In this document: positions 44,101 through 53,706 of the stretch, piece by piece
Position numbering within the stretch: position 1 is the first letter of the stretch
Layout of the letters: every line of letters begins with the position of its first letter
Source: Pedobacter sp. WC2423
Lineage (GTDB): Bacteria; Bacteroidota; Bacteroidia; Sphingobacteriales; Sphingobacteriaceae
NCBI RefSeq assembly: GCF_040822065.1
Contig: NZ_CP162005.1
Span: forward strand, 2,728,001 to 2,792,000
DNA length: 64,000 nt
Direction: 5' to 3'
The notes under the pieces: generated by a model
What the model was told of the DNA's origin: nothing
What the model saw: only the letters and a program-made list of their open reading frames with translations
The model's database searches: none
Program-made: the position numbers and the translations under genes

Positions 44101-45414
44101 TCATTTCACACTCACAAAAGCAAATGCAGGAAACTTATAATTATTATTTACGGTAAAAAAATCTTTACCGCAATGCTCATCTAAGGTAGCCAGTCCGAAA
44201 AGCATTGTTGAATAATCAATCCCCTGAACTTCATTCGCTGTCCAGGCAGGATCCTTCTTACTATATCTCCATAAAATATCATAAGCAGTTCCAGGAAGTT
44301 TGTAAACTCCTTTATTAGCTCTGTATAAGCTCATCAAATCATTCTTTGCAGTAGCATTAACCGGAATAAAACCACCTATAATATGGGGAGAAACCACCTG
44401 TCCGGCATTGTCATTAATTCGATTTGCATGGTAGCCGGAAGGATCGCTCCCTGCTCCCAGCCCCCATTCGTAACGTGCTGTAACACCAGTTCCTGTCCAC
44501 CACTGCTGATCGGCCAGCATTGCATTCTTCATATAGTTCATATAAGCCGGGCTTGCCGAATAAGGCTGACACAGATAATAGCAAAACTGAGGAATAAAAT
44601 CAGAGAGATATGAACCCGGATAATCAGTAAGGAGCTCATAACCAGCATAATTCGATTTAGGTAAATTGGCTGTATTCGCGTAGAAATTAGTCCATAAATT
44701 AGTTGCAGGCCCTCCTTTCCCATTCTCTGCTTTATAAGCCAGGTGAGCCAGCAGCATGTATTCGTTATAAACTGAAGTAGTACCTATCCCCTTACCATTT
44801 GCATCAAGCGTAAGATAAAGCTTACCAGTTAGCGGATCGGCAATTGCTTTTGACCAGTCAATAGATTGATATAAAGAATCCGCAAGCCCGGAAATTGTCT
44901 GATTATTTTTAAAATAGTTCTTACAAAATAAAGCTCCTGAAACCATAATAGCCGCATCGACTGTACTGTATTCAGAACCCCATTCCTGTGAACCAGTTTC
45001 CATATTCACAAAATGCCGCGGAAATCCAGCTGCATTTACATCCAGTTTAAAAGTCTTATTGCGTGCAAGAATACTTCTTAGGGTAATAACAGCCTGTTTA
45101 TCTGCATCATTAACCCATTTCATTTGATCTGCAATACAAAGTGATACCAGTCCGATGCCAATATTAGCTACAGAAGCCGGATGATAATCAGTTCCCTTAA
45201 ATAATTTTGAGTCTCTGTAAATCCCGATCGCATTCCGCTGCATTTCATACACCCGGTACGAATTCCGGAATAAAACAGCCAGCGTATCTGCTGCACCGTT
45301 TTTGACCCCAACAGGTGGATCGGTAGCAGTATTTTCTTTTTTACAAGATACAATCCCGCCAAAAAGAAACAAGGATAAAATATAAAAGATAGCTTTATTG
45401 AAATGCTTTTTCAT
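44101..45414 (-). CDS. GH144/glucoamylase-like lipoprotein
   Basis: 437 aa with a lipoprotein signal (lipobox GIVSC at about 24, KKEN). The mature part fits the glucoamylase-like (DUF3131/PF10091, GH144-related) alpha/alpha barrel: SVANIGIGLVSLCIA near 80-94, FVNMETGSQEWGSEYSTVDAA near 134-154, and a WRYSKKDPAW end part. GH144 enzymes cut beta-1,2-glucans, but the family includes uncharacterised branches, and no SusCD partner is next to it. Confidence 0.75.
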   Translation of the reverse strand: MKKHFNKAIFYILSLFLFGGIVSCKKENTATDPPVGVKNGAADTLAVLFRNSYRVYEMQRNAIGIYRDSKLFKGTDYHPASVANIGIGLVSLCIADQMKWVNDADKQAVITLRSILARNKTFKLDVNAAGFPRHFVNMETGSQEWGSEYSTVDAAIMVSGALFCKNYFKNNQTISGLADSLYQSIDWSKAIADPLTGKLYLTLDANGKGIGTTSVYNEYMLLAHLAYKAENGKGGPATNLWTNFYANTANLPKSNYAGYELLTDYPGSYLSDFIPQFCYYLCQPYSASPAYMNYMKNAMLADQQWWTGTGVTARYEWGLGAGSDPSGYHANRINDNAGQVVSPHIIGGFIPVNATAKNDLMSLYRANKGVYKLPGTAYDILWRYSKKDPAWTANEVQGIDYSTMLFGLATLDEHCGKDFFTVNNNYKFPAFAFVSVK

Positions 45415-45471
45415 AAGAATAAAATGATATTCCCATAAGATAAGTATAATCCAGGGAACCAGATGCGCAGC

Positions 45472-46080
45472 TTACAATTTCTTCCAGCCCGGGTACATGG
45501 TCAGATAAACTTCATTAACAGATTTATTGGAAGGATGTATAGTAATTGCAGTACAAATATCCTTTTGTATATCAAAGGCAATTCCTTTAGCTACAGCATC
45601 ATAAACCGTAAGCCCGGCTTTTGTTTGGAGATGTGTATAGGCTGCTGCTTTTTCAAGTTCAGGATATGCTGCCTTTAATGCCTTTAAACTTACACCAGTA
45701 TGAATTCCTTCTGCTGTACTAAAACCAGGAGCAGAAACAGAAACTTGTTTAACGGCCTTAATCACCATATTGCTGTCCCGATAAGAAGAAAAGATAAGCA
45801 ACGGCTCTTTTTTATTCCAGATTGCCAATGCACTTCCCATCGCTGCATCACCATCATCAGGTTTGCCTAATAATTTAAATACATCCTGTACATCCTGCCC
45901 AAGATAAATATTACCCGCCTGTTTACCAGCAACAATCAGCCTGTTGCTATCTATTTTTTGCTCTTCTTTAGCAGTAACCGCATGCGCAGTTGATAAAGGA
46001 TCTTTCTTCTGATTTTCCGGAGAATGACAAGCCGTAGCTACAGCAATCAGCAGCAATCCCGTATAATTTAATTTCTTCAT
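45472..46080 (-). CDS. Hypothetical lipoprotein
   Basis: 202 aa from ATG 46080 (MKKLNYTG); an earlier Met at 46089 is less signal-like. Lipobox ATAC at about residue 18, followed by HSPENQKK. The middle, AGNIYLGQDVQDVFKLLGKPDD, resembles the repeated G-x-I-x-LG-x-S motif of SmpA/BamE-like lipoproteins, but the match is short. It lies beside the GH144-like gene on the same strand. Confidence 0.7.
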   Translation of the reverse strand: MKKLNYTGLLLIAVATACHSPENQKKDPLSTAHAVTAKEEQKIDSNRLIVAGKQAGNIYLGQDVQDVFKLLGKPDDGDAAMGSALAIWNKKEPLLIFSSYRDSNMVIKAVKQVSVSAPGFSTAEGIHTGVSLKALKAAYPELEKAAAYTHLQTKAGLTVYDAVAKGIAFDIQKDICTAITIHPSNKSVNEVYLTMYPGWKKL

Positions 46081-46195
46081 CAATATCAAATATTAGTTTG
46101 TATACTTTCCTGAAAACAACAGGTACATCCTTAGTAACAGGATCAGAAACACATTGTTCCGAAAAAACGCTTCTTTTTATTTATTTTTACCACCG

Positions 46196-47881
46196 ATGGA
46201 AAACAAAACCATAGCCCGTAGTCTCAGACTCCTTTCACAATTGATGGAGCTTCACAAGGAGAACCCTTTCAAAATTAAATCTATAGCAAATGCTGCATTT
46301 AAAGTAGACAAGCTACCTTATGCAATCAGCAGTAAAACCGTCGAAGAAATCGAAAAAATCGATGGATTTGGTAAAAGTACTGCCGCTAAAGTTGCAGAAT
46401 TGCTTCAGACCGGAACAATGACAGAACTGCAGCATATTCTTGCAGAAACACCAGAAGGAATTGTTGAAATGCTTGGCATCAAAGGTATTGGTCCAAAAAA
46501 GATTGTGGTGATCTGGAAAGACCTCGGCATTGAGAACATCGGAGAACTTTATTATGCCTGTAACGAAAACCGCCTGATAGAGGCCAAAGGTTTTGGATTA
46601 AAAACACAGGAAGAAATCAAAAAAGTCATTGAGTTTAAGATGGCTGCCCAGGGTAAATTCCTGTATGCGCAAGCAGAAACACTGGTCAGTACTTTGTCGG
46701 CAGAACTGGAAATCTGGTTAAATAAGCTCAGTAAAAATACTTTATTCAGCGTTGCCGGAGAATACCGCAGATACCTCGAAATTATCAATGAACTTGATTT
46801 TGTGATCGGTGCAGAAGATCCGGCAGCTGTTGTAGCCAGTCTTCCGCTACTGAAAGACCTCATTTTCGAACAACAGACAGAAAATCAATATACAGCGATG
46901 AGCACTTTCGGCTTAAAAATACAGTTACACATTTACCCGAAAGCAGCTTATGAGCTGAATCTCTTTAAACTAACCGGTAATGAAGCTCATGTAACGGAAG
47001 TTTTAGCCTTAGCTGGCGATGGTCCTTTTGCAGATGAAGAGGCTATTTACAGCAAAGCCGGACTCGCTTTCGTGACTCCGGAACTCAGAGAAGGACTGGA
47101 CGAAATTGCGCTTGCAAAAGCAAACAAACTTCCAGAACTGATCACTTACAATGACCTTAAAGGAAGTCTTCATAACCACTCTACCTGGAGTGACGGCGTA
47201 CATACCTTAGAACAAATGGCTGTTTACTGTAAAGAAACCCTTCATCTGGAGTATCTTGGTATGTGTGATCACTCTAAATCTGCATTTTACGCCAATGGGC
47301 TAAATGAGCAGCGTATCTTCGCCCAGCATAAAGAAATTGACGCCCTCAATGAAAAGCTGGCACCTTTCAGAATATTTAAAGGAATTGAAAGTGATATTCT
47401 GAATGACGGCTCCCTGGATTACAATGATGATGTGCTCAAAACATTTGATTTTGTTGTGGCCTCAGTCCATAGCAATTTAAGAATGGATGAAGAAAAGGCA
47501 ACAGCAAGACTGATTAAAGCAGTGGAAAACCCTTACACAACAATTTTGGGCCATCCAACCGGACGCCTATTACTCAGCCGTAAAGGTTACCCTATAGATT
47601 ATGCTAAAATCATCGATGCCTGTGCAGCCAATAATGTAGTCATTGAAATTAATGCTAATCCACTGCGTTTAGATCTGGACTGGAGATGGCATCGTTATGC
47701 ACTGGAAAAAGGGGTATTGCTTTCGGTTAATCCTGATGCCCACCGTATGGAAGGCTTCAGAGATATGCACTACGGTGTATACATCGGAAGAAAAGGAGGC
47801 TTGCAAGCAAAACAGTGTTTGAACGCATTCACTTTAGCTGAAATTACGACTTTTTTTAACAGCGTAAAACCCGGGATTTAA
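46196..47881 (+). CDS. PolX-PHP protein with an altered polymerase site
   Basis: 561 aa from ATG 46196 (MENKTIARS); a longer frame to 46154 is unlikely. Order: helix-hairpin-helix DNA binding (GFGKSTAAKV, IKGIGPKKI, GFGLKTQEEI), a Pol X palm, then a PHP domain. In the palm the metal pair D-x-D reads E-L-D (Glu199, Asp201) and the third Asp (usually VDLR) reads IQLH (Gln243), so nucleotide transfer is doubtful. The PHP metal residues look complete: HNHSTWSDG, MCDHSK, FKGIESDIL, SVHSN, LGHPTGR and NPDAHR. Probably a 3'-5' exonuclease or phosphoesterase in DNA repair. Confidence 0.9.
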   Translation: MENKTIARSLRLLSQLMELHKENPFKIKSIANAAFKVDKLPYAISSKTVEEIEKIDGFGKSTAAKVAELLQTGTMTELQHILAETPEGIVEMLGIKGIGPKKIVVIWKDLGIENIGELYYACNENRLIEAKGFGLKTQEEIKKVIEFKMAAQGKFLYAQAETLVSTLSAELEIWLNKLSKNTLFSVAGEYRRYLEIINELDFVIGAEDPAAVVASLPLLKDLIFEQQTENQYTAMSTFGLKIQLHIYPKAAYELNLFKLTGNEAHVTEVLALAGDGPFADEEAIYSKAGLAFVTPELREGLDEIALAKANKLPELITYNDLKGSLHNHSTWSDGVHTLEQMAVYCKETLHLEYLGMCDHSKSAFYANGLNEQRIFAQHKEIDALNEKLAPFRIFKGIESDILNDGSLDYNDDVLKTFDFVVASVHSNLRMDEEKATARLIKAVENPYTTILGHPTGRLLLSRKGYPIDYAKIIDACAANNVVIEINANPLRLDLDWRWHRYALEKGVLLSVNPDAHRMEGFRDMHYGVYIGRKGGLQAKQCLNAFTLAEITTFFNSVKPGI

Positions 47882-47896
47882 GTATACCATTATACC

Positions 47897-47904
47897 TATC
47901 TTTG
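47897..47904 (+). promoter_or_regulatory. Candidate -7 box of the heptose operon
   Basis: TATCTTTG matches TAnnTTTG exactly, 17 nt before the hldA start, within a 40-bp gap. No TTG at -33, which would lie in the end of the PolX gene. Confidence 0.45.
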
Positions 47905-47921
47905 AACATTAATCTATAAAC

Positions 47922-48905
47922 ATGCTTGCAGAAAAGTTATATCATGCACACCATCAGAGTCAAAAACCCAGGATCCTTGTGATAGGTGACCTGATGCTTG
48001 ACCATTATATCATTGGCAGTGCGTCCAGGCTTTCACCAGAAGCACCTGTACCTATTGTAAATGTCAAAAAAGAAAATAAAATAATTGGTGGTGCAGCTAA
48101 CGTTGCCAGTAACCTGATCGATCTGGGTGCCCAGGTATCCCTTGCCGGTATTATTGGCGATGATAGTTTTGGAGAAGAAATTAAAGCGATACTGCAAACT
48201 AAAAATATTGACACACAGCTGATCTTAACTGATCGTTCACGTCCGACAACTGTAAAAACACGGGTAATTGCCTCTACCCATCAGATTGTAAGGATAGATC
48301 ATGAGGAAACACATGATATTTCAGCTGTGCTGGAAGAAAATTTCCTGAAAGCGGTTTATGCCCATATCGAAGCCAGTGATATCATTATCCTTTCTGATTA
48401 CAATAAAGGCCTGCTCACTAAAACTTTATGTCTCACACTGATCGATTACTGTAACCAGCATCAAAAACGAATCCTCGTTGACCCTAAAGGACTTGATTAC
48501 ACCAAATATAAAGGTGCGTTTATGATTAAGCCAAACCGTAAAGAACTTGCGGAGGCAGCAAAAACGGAGAAAATACATAGTCCTGAAGAGCTGGTTAAAG
48601 CTGCTGAAGTTATTTTTAACACCACTCATGCAGCCTATTTAATTGTAACGCTTTCTGAAGGAGGAATAGCTATTATTACCCCGGACAGCCATCAGATCCT
48701 GCCAGTCATGGCTACCGAAGTTTATGATGTTACCGGTGCAGGTGATACTGTAATTGCGACACTCGCTTATTGCTTAACTTTGGGCCTGACTGTAGAAGAA
48801 GCTTGTCAGATTTCAAACTATGCAGCTTCCATTGTGATTAAACACATTGGCAGTGCCACTACAACGGTTGATGAAATTTTAGCCGCTATCAAAACAACAA
48901 ACTAA
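47922..48905 (+). CDS. hldA: D-glycero-beta-D-manno-heptose-7-phosphate kinase
   Basis: 327 aa PfkB-family kinase, the kinase half of HldE as a stand-alone protein. Marks: VIGDLMLDHYIIG (21-33), RLSPEAPVPIV (36-46), GGAANVASNL and the PfkB signature YDVTGAGDTVIATLAY near the C-terminus. It puts phosphate on C1 of heptose 7-phosphate for ADP-heptose of the lipopolysaccharide core. First gene of the operon; its TAA overlaps the gmhA ATG by one base (TAATG). Confidence 0.94.
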   Translation: MLAEKLYHAHHQSQKPRILVIGDLMLDHYIIGSASRLSPEAPVPIVNVKKENKIIGGAANVASNLIDLGAQVSLAGIIGDDSFGEEIKAILQTKNIDTQLILTDRSRPTTVKTRVIASTHQIVRIDHEETHDISAVLEENFLKAVYAHIEASDIIILSDYNKGLLTKTLCLTLIDYCNQHQKRILVDPKGLDYTKYKGAFMIKPNRKELAEAAKTEKIHSPEELVKAAEVIFNTTHAAYLIVTLSEGGIAIITPDSHQILPVMATEVYDVTGAGDTVIATLAYCLTLGLTVEEACQISNYAASIVIKHIGSATTTVDEILAAIKTTN

Positions 48906-49459
48906 TGATATTAGAAGAACTTAATCATCATAAAAATACAATTGACCAGGTTATTGCCAAACTGGTTCCTGGAATCGAAAACGGCTGTAAACTAGTTACA
49001 GACACCGTTCTCGCCGGAGGAAAAGTACTCCTGGCAGGTAATGGTGGCAGCGCCGCTGATGCCCAGCATATAGCCGCTGAATTAACCGGAAGATACGTTA
49101 AAGACCGTAAAGCCTTACCAGCAATAGCTTTGACTGTAGATACCTCTGCTTTAACAGCGATCAGTAATGATTACGGTTTTGAAAGGGTATTTGCCAGACA
49201 AGTAGAGGCTTTTGCCCGTCCTGGCGATCTGTTTATAGCCATATCGACCAGTGGTAATAGCCCTAATATTATCCAGGCCTTACATACAGCCAGAGAAATG
49301 GGGTGTAAAATACTAGGTTTATCAGGAAGAGACGGCGGCCAGATGAATAATTTATGCGATTTAAACATTATTATACCTGATGATGTTACAGCACGTATAC
49401 AAGAGATGCATATCCTGATCGGACATATCTTTTGTAAAGCAGTAGATAACTTATATTAA
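48905..49459 (+). CDS. gmhA: Sedoheptulose 7-phosphate isomerase
   Basis: 184 aa SIS-domain isomerase, turning sedoheptulose 7-phosphate into heptose 7-phosphate. The canonical blocks are GNGGSAADAQHIAAELTGRY (40-60), ISTSGNSPNI and GRDGG; the metal/acid-base Glu-His residues are in AQHIAAEL and the C-terminal helix EMHILIGHIFC. Coupled to hldA by a one-base overlap. Confidence 0.95.
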   Translation: MILEELNHHKNTIDQVIAKLVPGIENGCKLVTDTVLAGGKVLLAGNGGSAADAQHIAAELTGRYVKDRKALPAIALTVDTSALTAISNDYGFERVFARQVEAFARPGDLFIAISTSGNSPNIIQALHTAREMGCKILGLSGRDGGQMNNLCDLNIIIPDDVTARIQEMHILIGHIFCKAVDNLY

Positions 49460-49469
49460 ATTAGTCAAC

Positions 49470-49961
49470 ATGAGTATCAATCATTCCTTAAGCCCAAAAA
49501 TTGTTTCTTTAACTGAACTCAATCCACTGGTGAATTACTGGAAAGGAGAAGGCAAGAAAGTTGTATTTACGAACGGCTGTTTTGATTTATTACACGCCGG
49601 ACACATCACTTACTTAACTGAAGCAGCAAGCTTAGGGGATATTCTGATTATTGGTTTGAACAGCGATGATTCTGTACAAAGATTAAAAGGCCCGTCAAGA
49701 CCAGTCAATAATGAAATCACCAGATCTGTCATTTTGGGTTCGATGTCTTTTATTGATGCAGTGGTCTTTTTTAATGAAGATACCCCATTGGAACTCATAA
49801 AAAAAGTCCTGCCAGATGTACTGGTTAAAGGAGGCGATTATAAAATAGAAGAAATTGCGGGCGCTAAAGAAGTGATTGAAAATGGCGGCAAAGTACAGGT
49901 ATTAAGCTTTTTACCAGGATACTCTTCTACCGCAATCATTGAAAAAATAAAAAACTCTTAA
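49470..49961 (+). CDS. hldC: Heptose 1-phosphate adenylyltransferase
   Basis: 163 aa nucleotidyltransferase, the second half of HldE as a separate gene. FTNGCFDLLHAGH (34-46) has the HxGH motif, and SSTAIIEKI ends the fold with the ISSTxxI-type signature. It makes ADP-heptose. Same transcript as hldA and gmhA; no gmhB phosphatase or hldD epimerase is in the window. Confidence 0.95.
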   Translation: MSINHSLSPKIVSLTELNPLVNYWKGEGKKVVFTNGCFDLLHAGHITYLTEAASLGDILIIGLNSDDSVQRLKGPSRPVNNEITRSVILGSMSFIDAVVFFNEDTPLELIKKVLPDVLVKGGDYKIEEIAGAKEVIENGGKVQVLSFLPGYSSTAIIEKIKNS

Positions 49962-49973
49962 CGTACCAGACTT

Positions 49974-50954
49974 TTGAACATACCTAAAAAGATATTGGTT
50001 ATCAGATTCAGTTCAATGGGTGATATTATTTATACCACACCCGTTATCCGCTGTTTAAAACTGCAAATACCAGGCTGTGAAGTTCACTTTCTGACTAAAG
50101 AACAGTTTAAATATATCTATCAGCAAAACCCTTATTTAACAAAATTACATTTCTTAAAACCAACGCTGGCAGAAACAATCAAAGATATAAAAGCCGAAAA
50201 ATTTGACCTGATTATTGATCTGCACAATAACCTTCGCACAACAATTATCAAGTTATCGACCCGTATCCCTTCTTCTACTTATAAAAAAGATACGGTAAAA
50301 AAATGGCTGGCCCTTAAATTTAAATGGACCAGTCTTTTCTCTAAAGATCATTTGGTAGACCGGTACCTGGAAACGGTGAAATTTCTTGGGGTAGAAAATG
50401 ACAACAAACCAATTGACTATTATGTAGCGAAGGAATATCAGATTCAGGACCTGTTACCTGCTACACATCAGGAAAAATTTGTTGCTTTTGTTATTGGTGC
50501 AACACATTTCACTAAAAGATTACCCAATCATAAGATTATAGAGATCTGTAAAGGGATTAATCTTCCGATTGTACTACTAGGCGGTAATGATGTCAAAGAC
50601 AACGCAGAAGAGATTAAACAAGCTGTAGGGGCAAATATTTATTCTACCTGTGGACTAACCAATCTGGATCAGTCTGTCTTCCTTGTTTCCCAGGCACATA
50701 AGGTAATCGGTTTTGATACCGGGCTAACCCACATAGCCGAAGCATTTGATAAACCTATAGCCTCTATCTGGGGAGGCACCACGCCCGAATTACTAGGCGT
50801 TTATCCTTATAAAATAAAAAACTCGTTACTCGCAGGTATTGATTTAGCCTGCAGACCCTGCTCCAAATTCGGATTAGAGAAATGCCCGCTTGGACATTTC
50901 GATTGTATGGAAAAACTTCCGGGGGAGATAATTGTTAATTTCTCAAACGAATAA
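49974..50954 (+). CDS. Glycosyltransferase family 9 (heptosyltransferase-like)
   Basis: 326 aa from a TTG start (49974), 12 bp after hldC. The GT9 shape is clear: LVIRFSSMGDIIYTTPVI (9-26), a C-terminal domain with FVIGATHFTKRLP, then GFDTGLTHIAEAFDKP, the GT-B donor-binding block in which heptosyltransferases have TG-hxA. It is likely to add heptose to the lipopolysaccharide core from the ADP-heptose made by its neighbours. Confidence 0.92.
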   Translation: MNIPKKILVIRFSSMGDIIYTTPVIRCLKLQIPGCEVHFLTKEQFKYIYQQNPYLTKLHFLKPTLAETIKDIKAEKFDLIIDLHNNLRTTIIKLSTRIPSSTYKKDTVKKWLALKFKWTSLFSKDHLVDRYLETVKFLGVENDNKPIDYYVAKEYQIQDLLPATHQEKFVAFVIGATHFTKRLPNHKIIEICKGINLPIVLLGGNDVKDNAEEIKQAVGANIYSTCGLTNLDQSVFLVSQAHKVIGFDTGLTHIAEAFDKPIASIWGGTTPELLGVYPYKIKNSLLAGIDLACRPCSKFGLEKCPLGHFDCMEKLPGEIIVNFSNE

Positions 50955-50962
50955 GAAAAAGG

Positions 50963-51466
50963 ATGGCAAAACAACTGATATTAGTAAGACATGGCAAATC
51001 GGACTGGGCGGCAAGCGGAATTGCTGACTTTGACAGACCGTTAAATCACAGGGGTAACAAAAACGCTCCTGAAATGGCGGAGCGTATGAGTAAAAGGGAT
51101 CTTATTCCTGAATTATTAGTGAGCAGTCCGGCTAAAAGAGCTTTGACCACTGCAAAACACTTTGCAGAAACCTGGAATATACCAAAGGAAAATATTCTTA
51201 AAGAACCATCCATTTACGAGGCTAATATAACCGCTTTATTGGCCATAGTGAATAAACTTGACCCACAATATAACCAGGTGGCACTTTTCGGACATAACCC
51301 CGGATTAACAGATTTTCTGAATTATCTTGCTGATGCACACGTCTATAATCTGCCTACTGCAAGTGTGGTATACATAGATTTCCCATTTGATGACTGGTCA
51401 TCGGTAAGCCATCATACAGGAAGTCTACGCTTATTTGATTATCCCAAAAACACTGATTCTGTTTAG
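50963..51466 (+). CDS. SixA-like histidine phosphatase
   Basis: 167 aa histidine phosphatase of the SixA branch: RHG motif LVRHGKSDW (7-15), DFDRPLNHRG and the second catalytic His in LFGHNPGLTDFLN. It starts 8 bp after the glycosyltransferase gene and ends with a 4-bp overlap of the convergent AMP nucleosidase. Its target is not known; no HPt gene is next to it. Confidence 0.88.
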   Translation: MAKQLILVRHGKSDWAASGIADFDRPLNHRGNKNAPEMAERMSKRDLIPELLVSSPAKRALTTAKHFAETWNIPKENILKEPSIYEANITALLAIVNKLDPQYNQVALFGHNPGLTDFLNYLADAHVYNLPTASVVYIDFPFDDWSSVSHHTGSLRLFDYPKNTDSV

Positions 51467-52326
51467 AACTTAAGGTGTTTCACAGTTAATCCATTATTGA
51501 TTAATTGTTTCAGAGAATCAATACCGATTTTAAGGTGGGTATCTACATAATTTGTCGTTACTGTGCTGTCACTTTCAGTAGTTTTCACGCCTTCAGGAAT
51601 CATTGGCTGATCAGAAACTAACAATAAAGCTCCGGTAGGGATTTTGTTAGCGAAACCAGTGGTAAAAATTGTTGCTGTTTCCATATCTACTGCCATTGCT
51701 CTCAAAGTTTTAAGGTATTTCTTAAAATGCTTATCATGCTCCCAAACCCTGCGGTTAGTCGTATAGCAGGTTCCGGTCCAGTAATCACGTGAATGGTCAC
51801 GGATGGTCGTAGAAATTGCTTTTTGTAAAGCAAATGAAGGTAATGCAGGCACTTCTGCCGGAAGGTAATCTTTAGAAGTACCTTCTCCCCTGATTGCAGC
51901 AATCGGAAGAATCAGATCTCCTAGTTGATTTTTCTTTTTCAATCCACCGCATTTGCCTAAAAACAGTACTGCTTTAGGCATAATTGCAGTCAGTAAATCC
52001 ATCATGGTTGCCGCCATTGGGCTTCCCATTCCGAAATTGATAATTGTAATCCCGTTTGCAGTAACACTTTGCATTGGTTTATCCAATCCCATGATTGGCG
52101 CATTGCCATTCCATTCCGAAAACATTTGCAGGTACTTACTGAAATTAGTCAGTAAAATGTATTCTCCGAATTCTTCCAGCGGACGGCCGGTATATCTTGG
52201 CAACCAGTTTTTAACTATATCTCCTTTAGATTTCAAACCCGCTTTTACCGGTGAATCTACTTCTTTGTTCTTCTTCGATTTTTTTACAATAGCCTCGTCT
52301 TTTTTTACTTCTTTTTCTTCGTTCAT
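51463..52326 (-). CDS. amn: AMP nucleosidase
   Basis: 287 aa from ATG 52326 (MNEEKEVKKD); an earlier ATG at 52353 is possible. It has a Lys-rich start and a phosphorylase-family fold: NFGMGSPMAATMMDLL, FLGKCGGL, AVDMETATIF and LLVSDQPM. It splits AMP to adenine and ribose 5-phosphate, a purine salvage/regulation step. This short form is common in Bacteroidota. Convergent with the SixA-like gene. Confidence 0.92.
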   Translation of the reverse strand: MNEEKEVKKDEAIVKKSKKNKEVDSPVKAGLKSKGDIVKNWLPRYTGRPLEEFGEYILLTNFSKYLQMFSEWNGNAPIMGLDKPMQSVTANGITIINFGMGSPMAATMMDLLTAIMPKAVLFLGKCGGLKKKNQLGDLILPIAAIRGEGTSKDYLPAEVPALPSFALQKAISTTIRDHSRDYWTGTCYTTNRRVWEHDKHFKKYLKTLRAMAVDMETATIFTTGFANKIPTGALLLVSDQPMIPEGVKTTESDSTVTTNYVDTHLKIGIDSLKQLINNGLTVKHLKF

Positions 52327-52430
52327 ATCATTAATAATTATGGACTGCACCATAGCAGCCAGAGAGCGGACAATTTTCAGGACAAACCTCCTGATACTGG
52401 TTAATTGTGGTCAAATAACAAGTTAAAAAA

Positions 52431-52454
52431 AAATCCCCGTTAAAACGGGGATTT
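52431..52454 (-). terminator. Intrinsic terminator of clpX
   Basis: A 10-bp perfect stem (AAATCCCCGT / ACGGGGATTT) with loop TAAA, starting 7 bp past the clpX stop, followed on the minus strand by a run of T. Confidence 0.88.
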
Positions 52455-52461
52455 AAAATCT

Positions 52462-53703
52462 TTAGGCAGCTTTTAACTTCTTAAAGTCTGCCTTTTCAAA
52501 TTTCTCCACCGCATATCCGAGCGAGATGACCAGATCCTTAATCGTTGGATCAGACGGGATGTCAAACATTGCATCCAGCATAATAGCTTCGCAAATAGAC
52601 CTTAATCCCCTTGCGCCTAACTTATATTCCATGGCCTTATCTACGATAAAGTCTAAAACTTCATCTTCAAATACAAGATTTACACCTTCAAATTCAAACA
52701 ATTTCACATACTGACGGAATAAAGAATTCTTAGGTTCCGTTAATATATTACGTAATGCTTGTTTATCCAGCGGATTCAGGTGAGTTAATACCGGAACACG
52801 TCCAATCAGCTCAGGAATCAAACCAAAAGATTTTAAATCAGCAGGCGTGATATACTTGTACAGATTGTCCAGATCAAGTTCAGTGTCATCCTTTTTAACT
52901 TTATAACCTACAGCCTGTGTGCGTAATCTGTTGGCAATTTTACGTTCAATACCATCAAATGCACCGCCACAGATAAACAGGATATTATTCGTGTTTACAG
53001 GAATCATTTTCTGATCAGGGTGTTTACGTCCACCCTGAGGCGGAACATTCACGATAGTACCTTCCAGGATCTTTAATAAAGCCTGTTGTACACCTTCTCC
53101 TGACACATCTCTGGTAATAGAAGGATTATCGCTTTTACGTGCAACCTTATCTACCTCATCGATATAAACAATTCCGCGTTCAGCAGAAGCCACATCATAA
53201 TCTGCAGCCTGAAGCAAACGGGTCAGGATACTTTCTACATCTTCACCCACATACCCTGCTTCTGTTAATACCGTAGCATCACAGATACAGAAAGGTACAT
53301 GAAGGATTTTAGCGATTGTTTTCGCCAGTAAAGTTTTTCCTGTACCGGTTTCTCCAACCAGCATGATGTTAGATTTTTCAATCTCCACTTCATCCACTGC
53401 ATCAATCTTCTGTCCTAACCTTTTATAGTGGTTATATACGGCTACAGAAAGTACTTTCTTAGCATCATCCTGCCCAATAACGTATTGGTCAATATGCGCT
53501 TTAATCTCCATCGGCTTTAAGAGGGGGCCGGCAGCATCCAGTGATTTAGCTTGTTTATTGCCAAATTCCTGCAGCACCAGCTGGTGAGCCTGTGTCACAC
53601 ATTTATCGCAAATGTATGCATCAAGCCCTTCAATAAGCATTAAAGTATCCTGCTTACTTGAACCGCAAAAAGAGCAACGGGATTCTTTAGTTTGTTTAGC
53701 CAT
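52462..53703 (-). CDS. clpX: ATP-dependent Clp protease ATP-binding subunit ClpX
   Basis: 413 aa AAA+ unfoldase. The N-terminal zinc finger is C10-x2-C13...C32-x2-C35; Walker A GETGTGKT (117-124), Walker [10 protein letters not shown], and [15 protein letters not shown] C-terminus. It feeds ClpP. It starts 3 bp after clpP, completing the tig, clpP, clpX order on this strand. Confidence 0.97.
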   Translation of the reverse strand: MAKQTKESRCSFCGSSKQDTLMLIEGLDAYICDKCVTQAHQLVLQEFGNKQAKSLDAAGPLLKPMEIKAHIDQYVIGQDDAKKVLSVAVYNHYKRLGQKIDAVDEVEIEKSNIMLVGETGTGKTLLAKTIAKILHVPFCICDATVLTEAGYVGEDVESILTRLLQAADYDVASAERGIVYIDEVDKVARKSDNPSITRDVSGEGVQQALLKILEGTIVNVPPQGGRKHPDQKMIPVNTNNILFICGGAFDGIERKIANRLRTQAVGYKVKKDDTELDLDNLYKYITPADLKSFGLIPELIGRVPVLTHLNPLDKQALRNILTEPKNSLFRQYVKLFEFEGVNLVFEDEVLDFIVDKAMEYKLGARGLRSICEAIMLDAMFDIPSDPTIKDLVISLGYAVEKFEKADFKKLKAA

Positions 53704-53706
53704 TAT

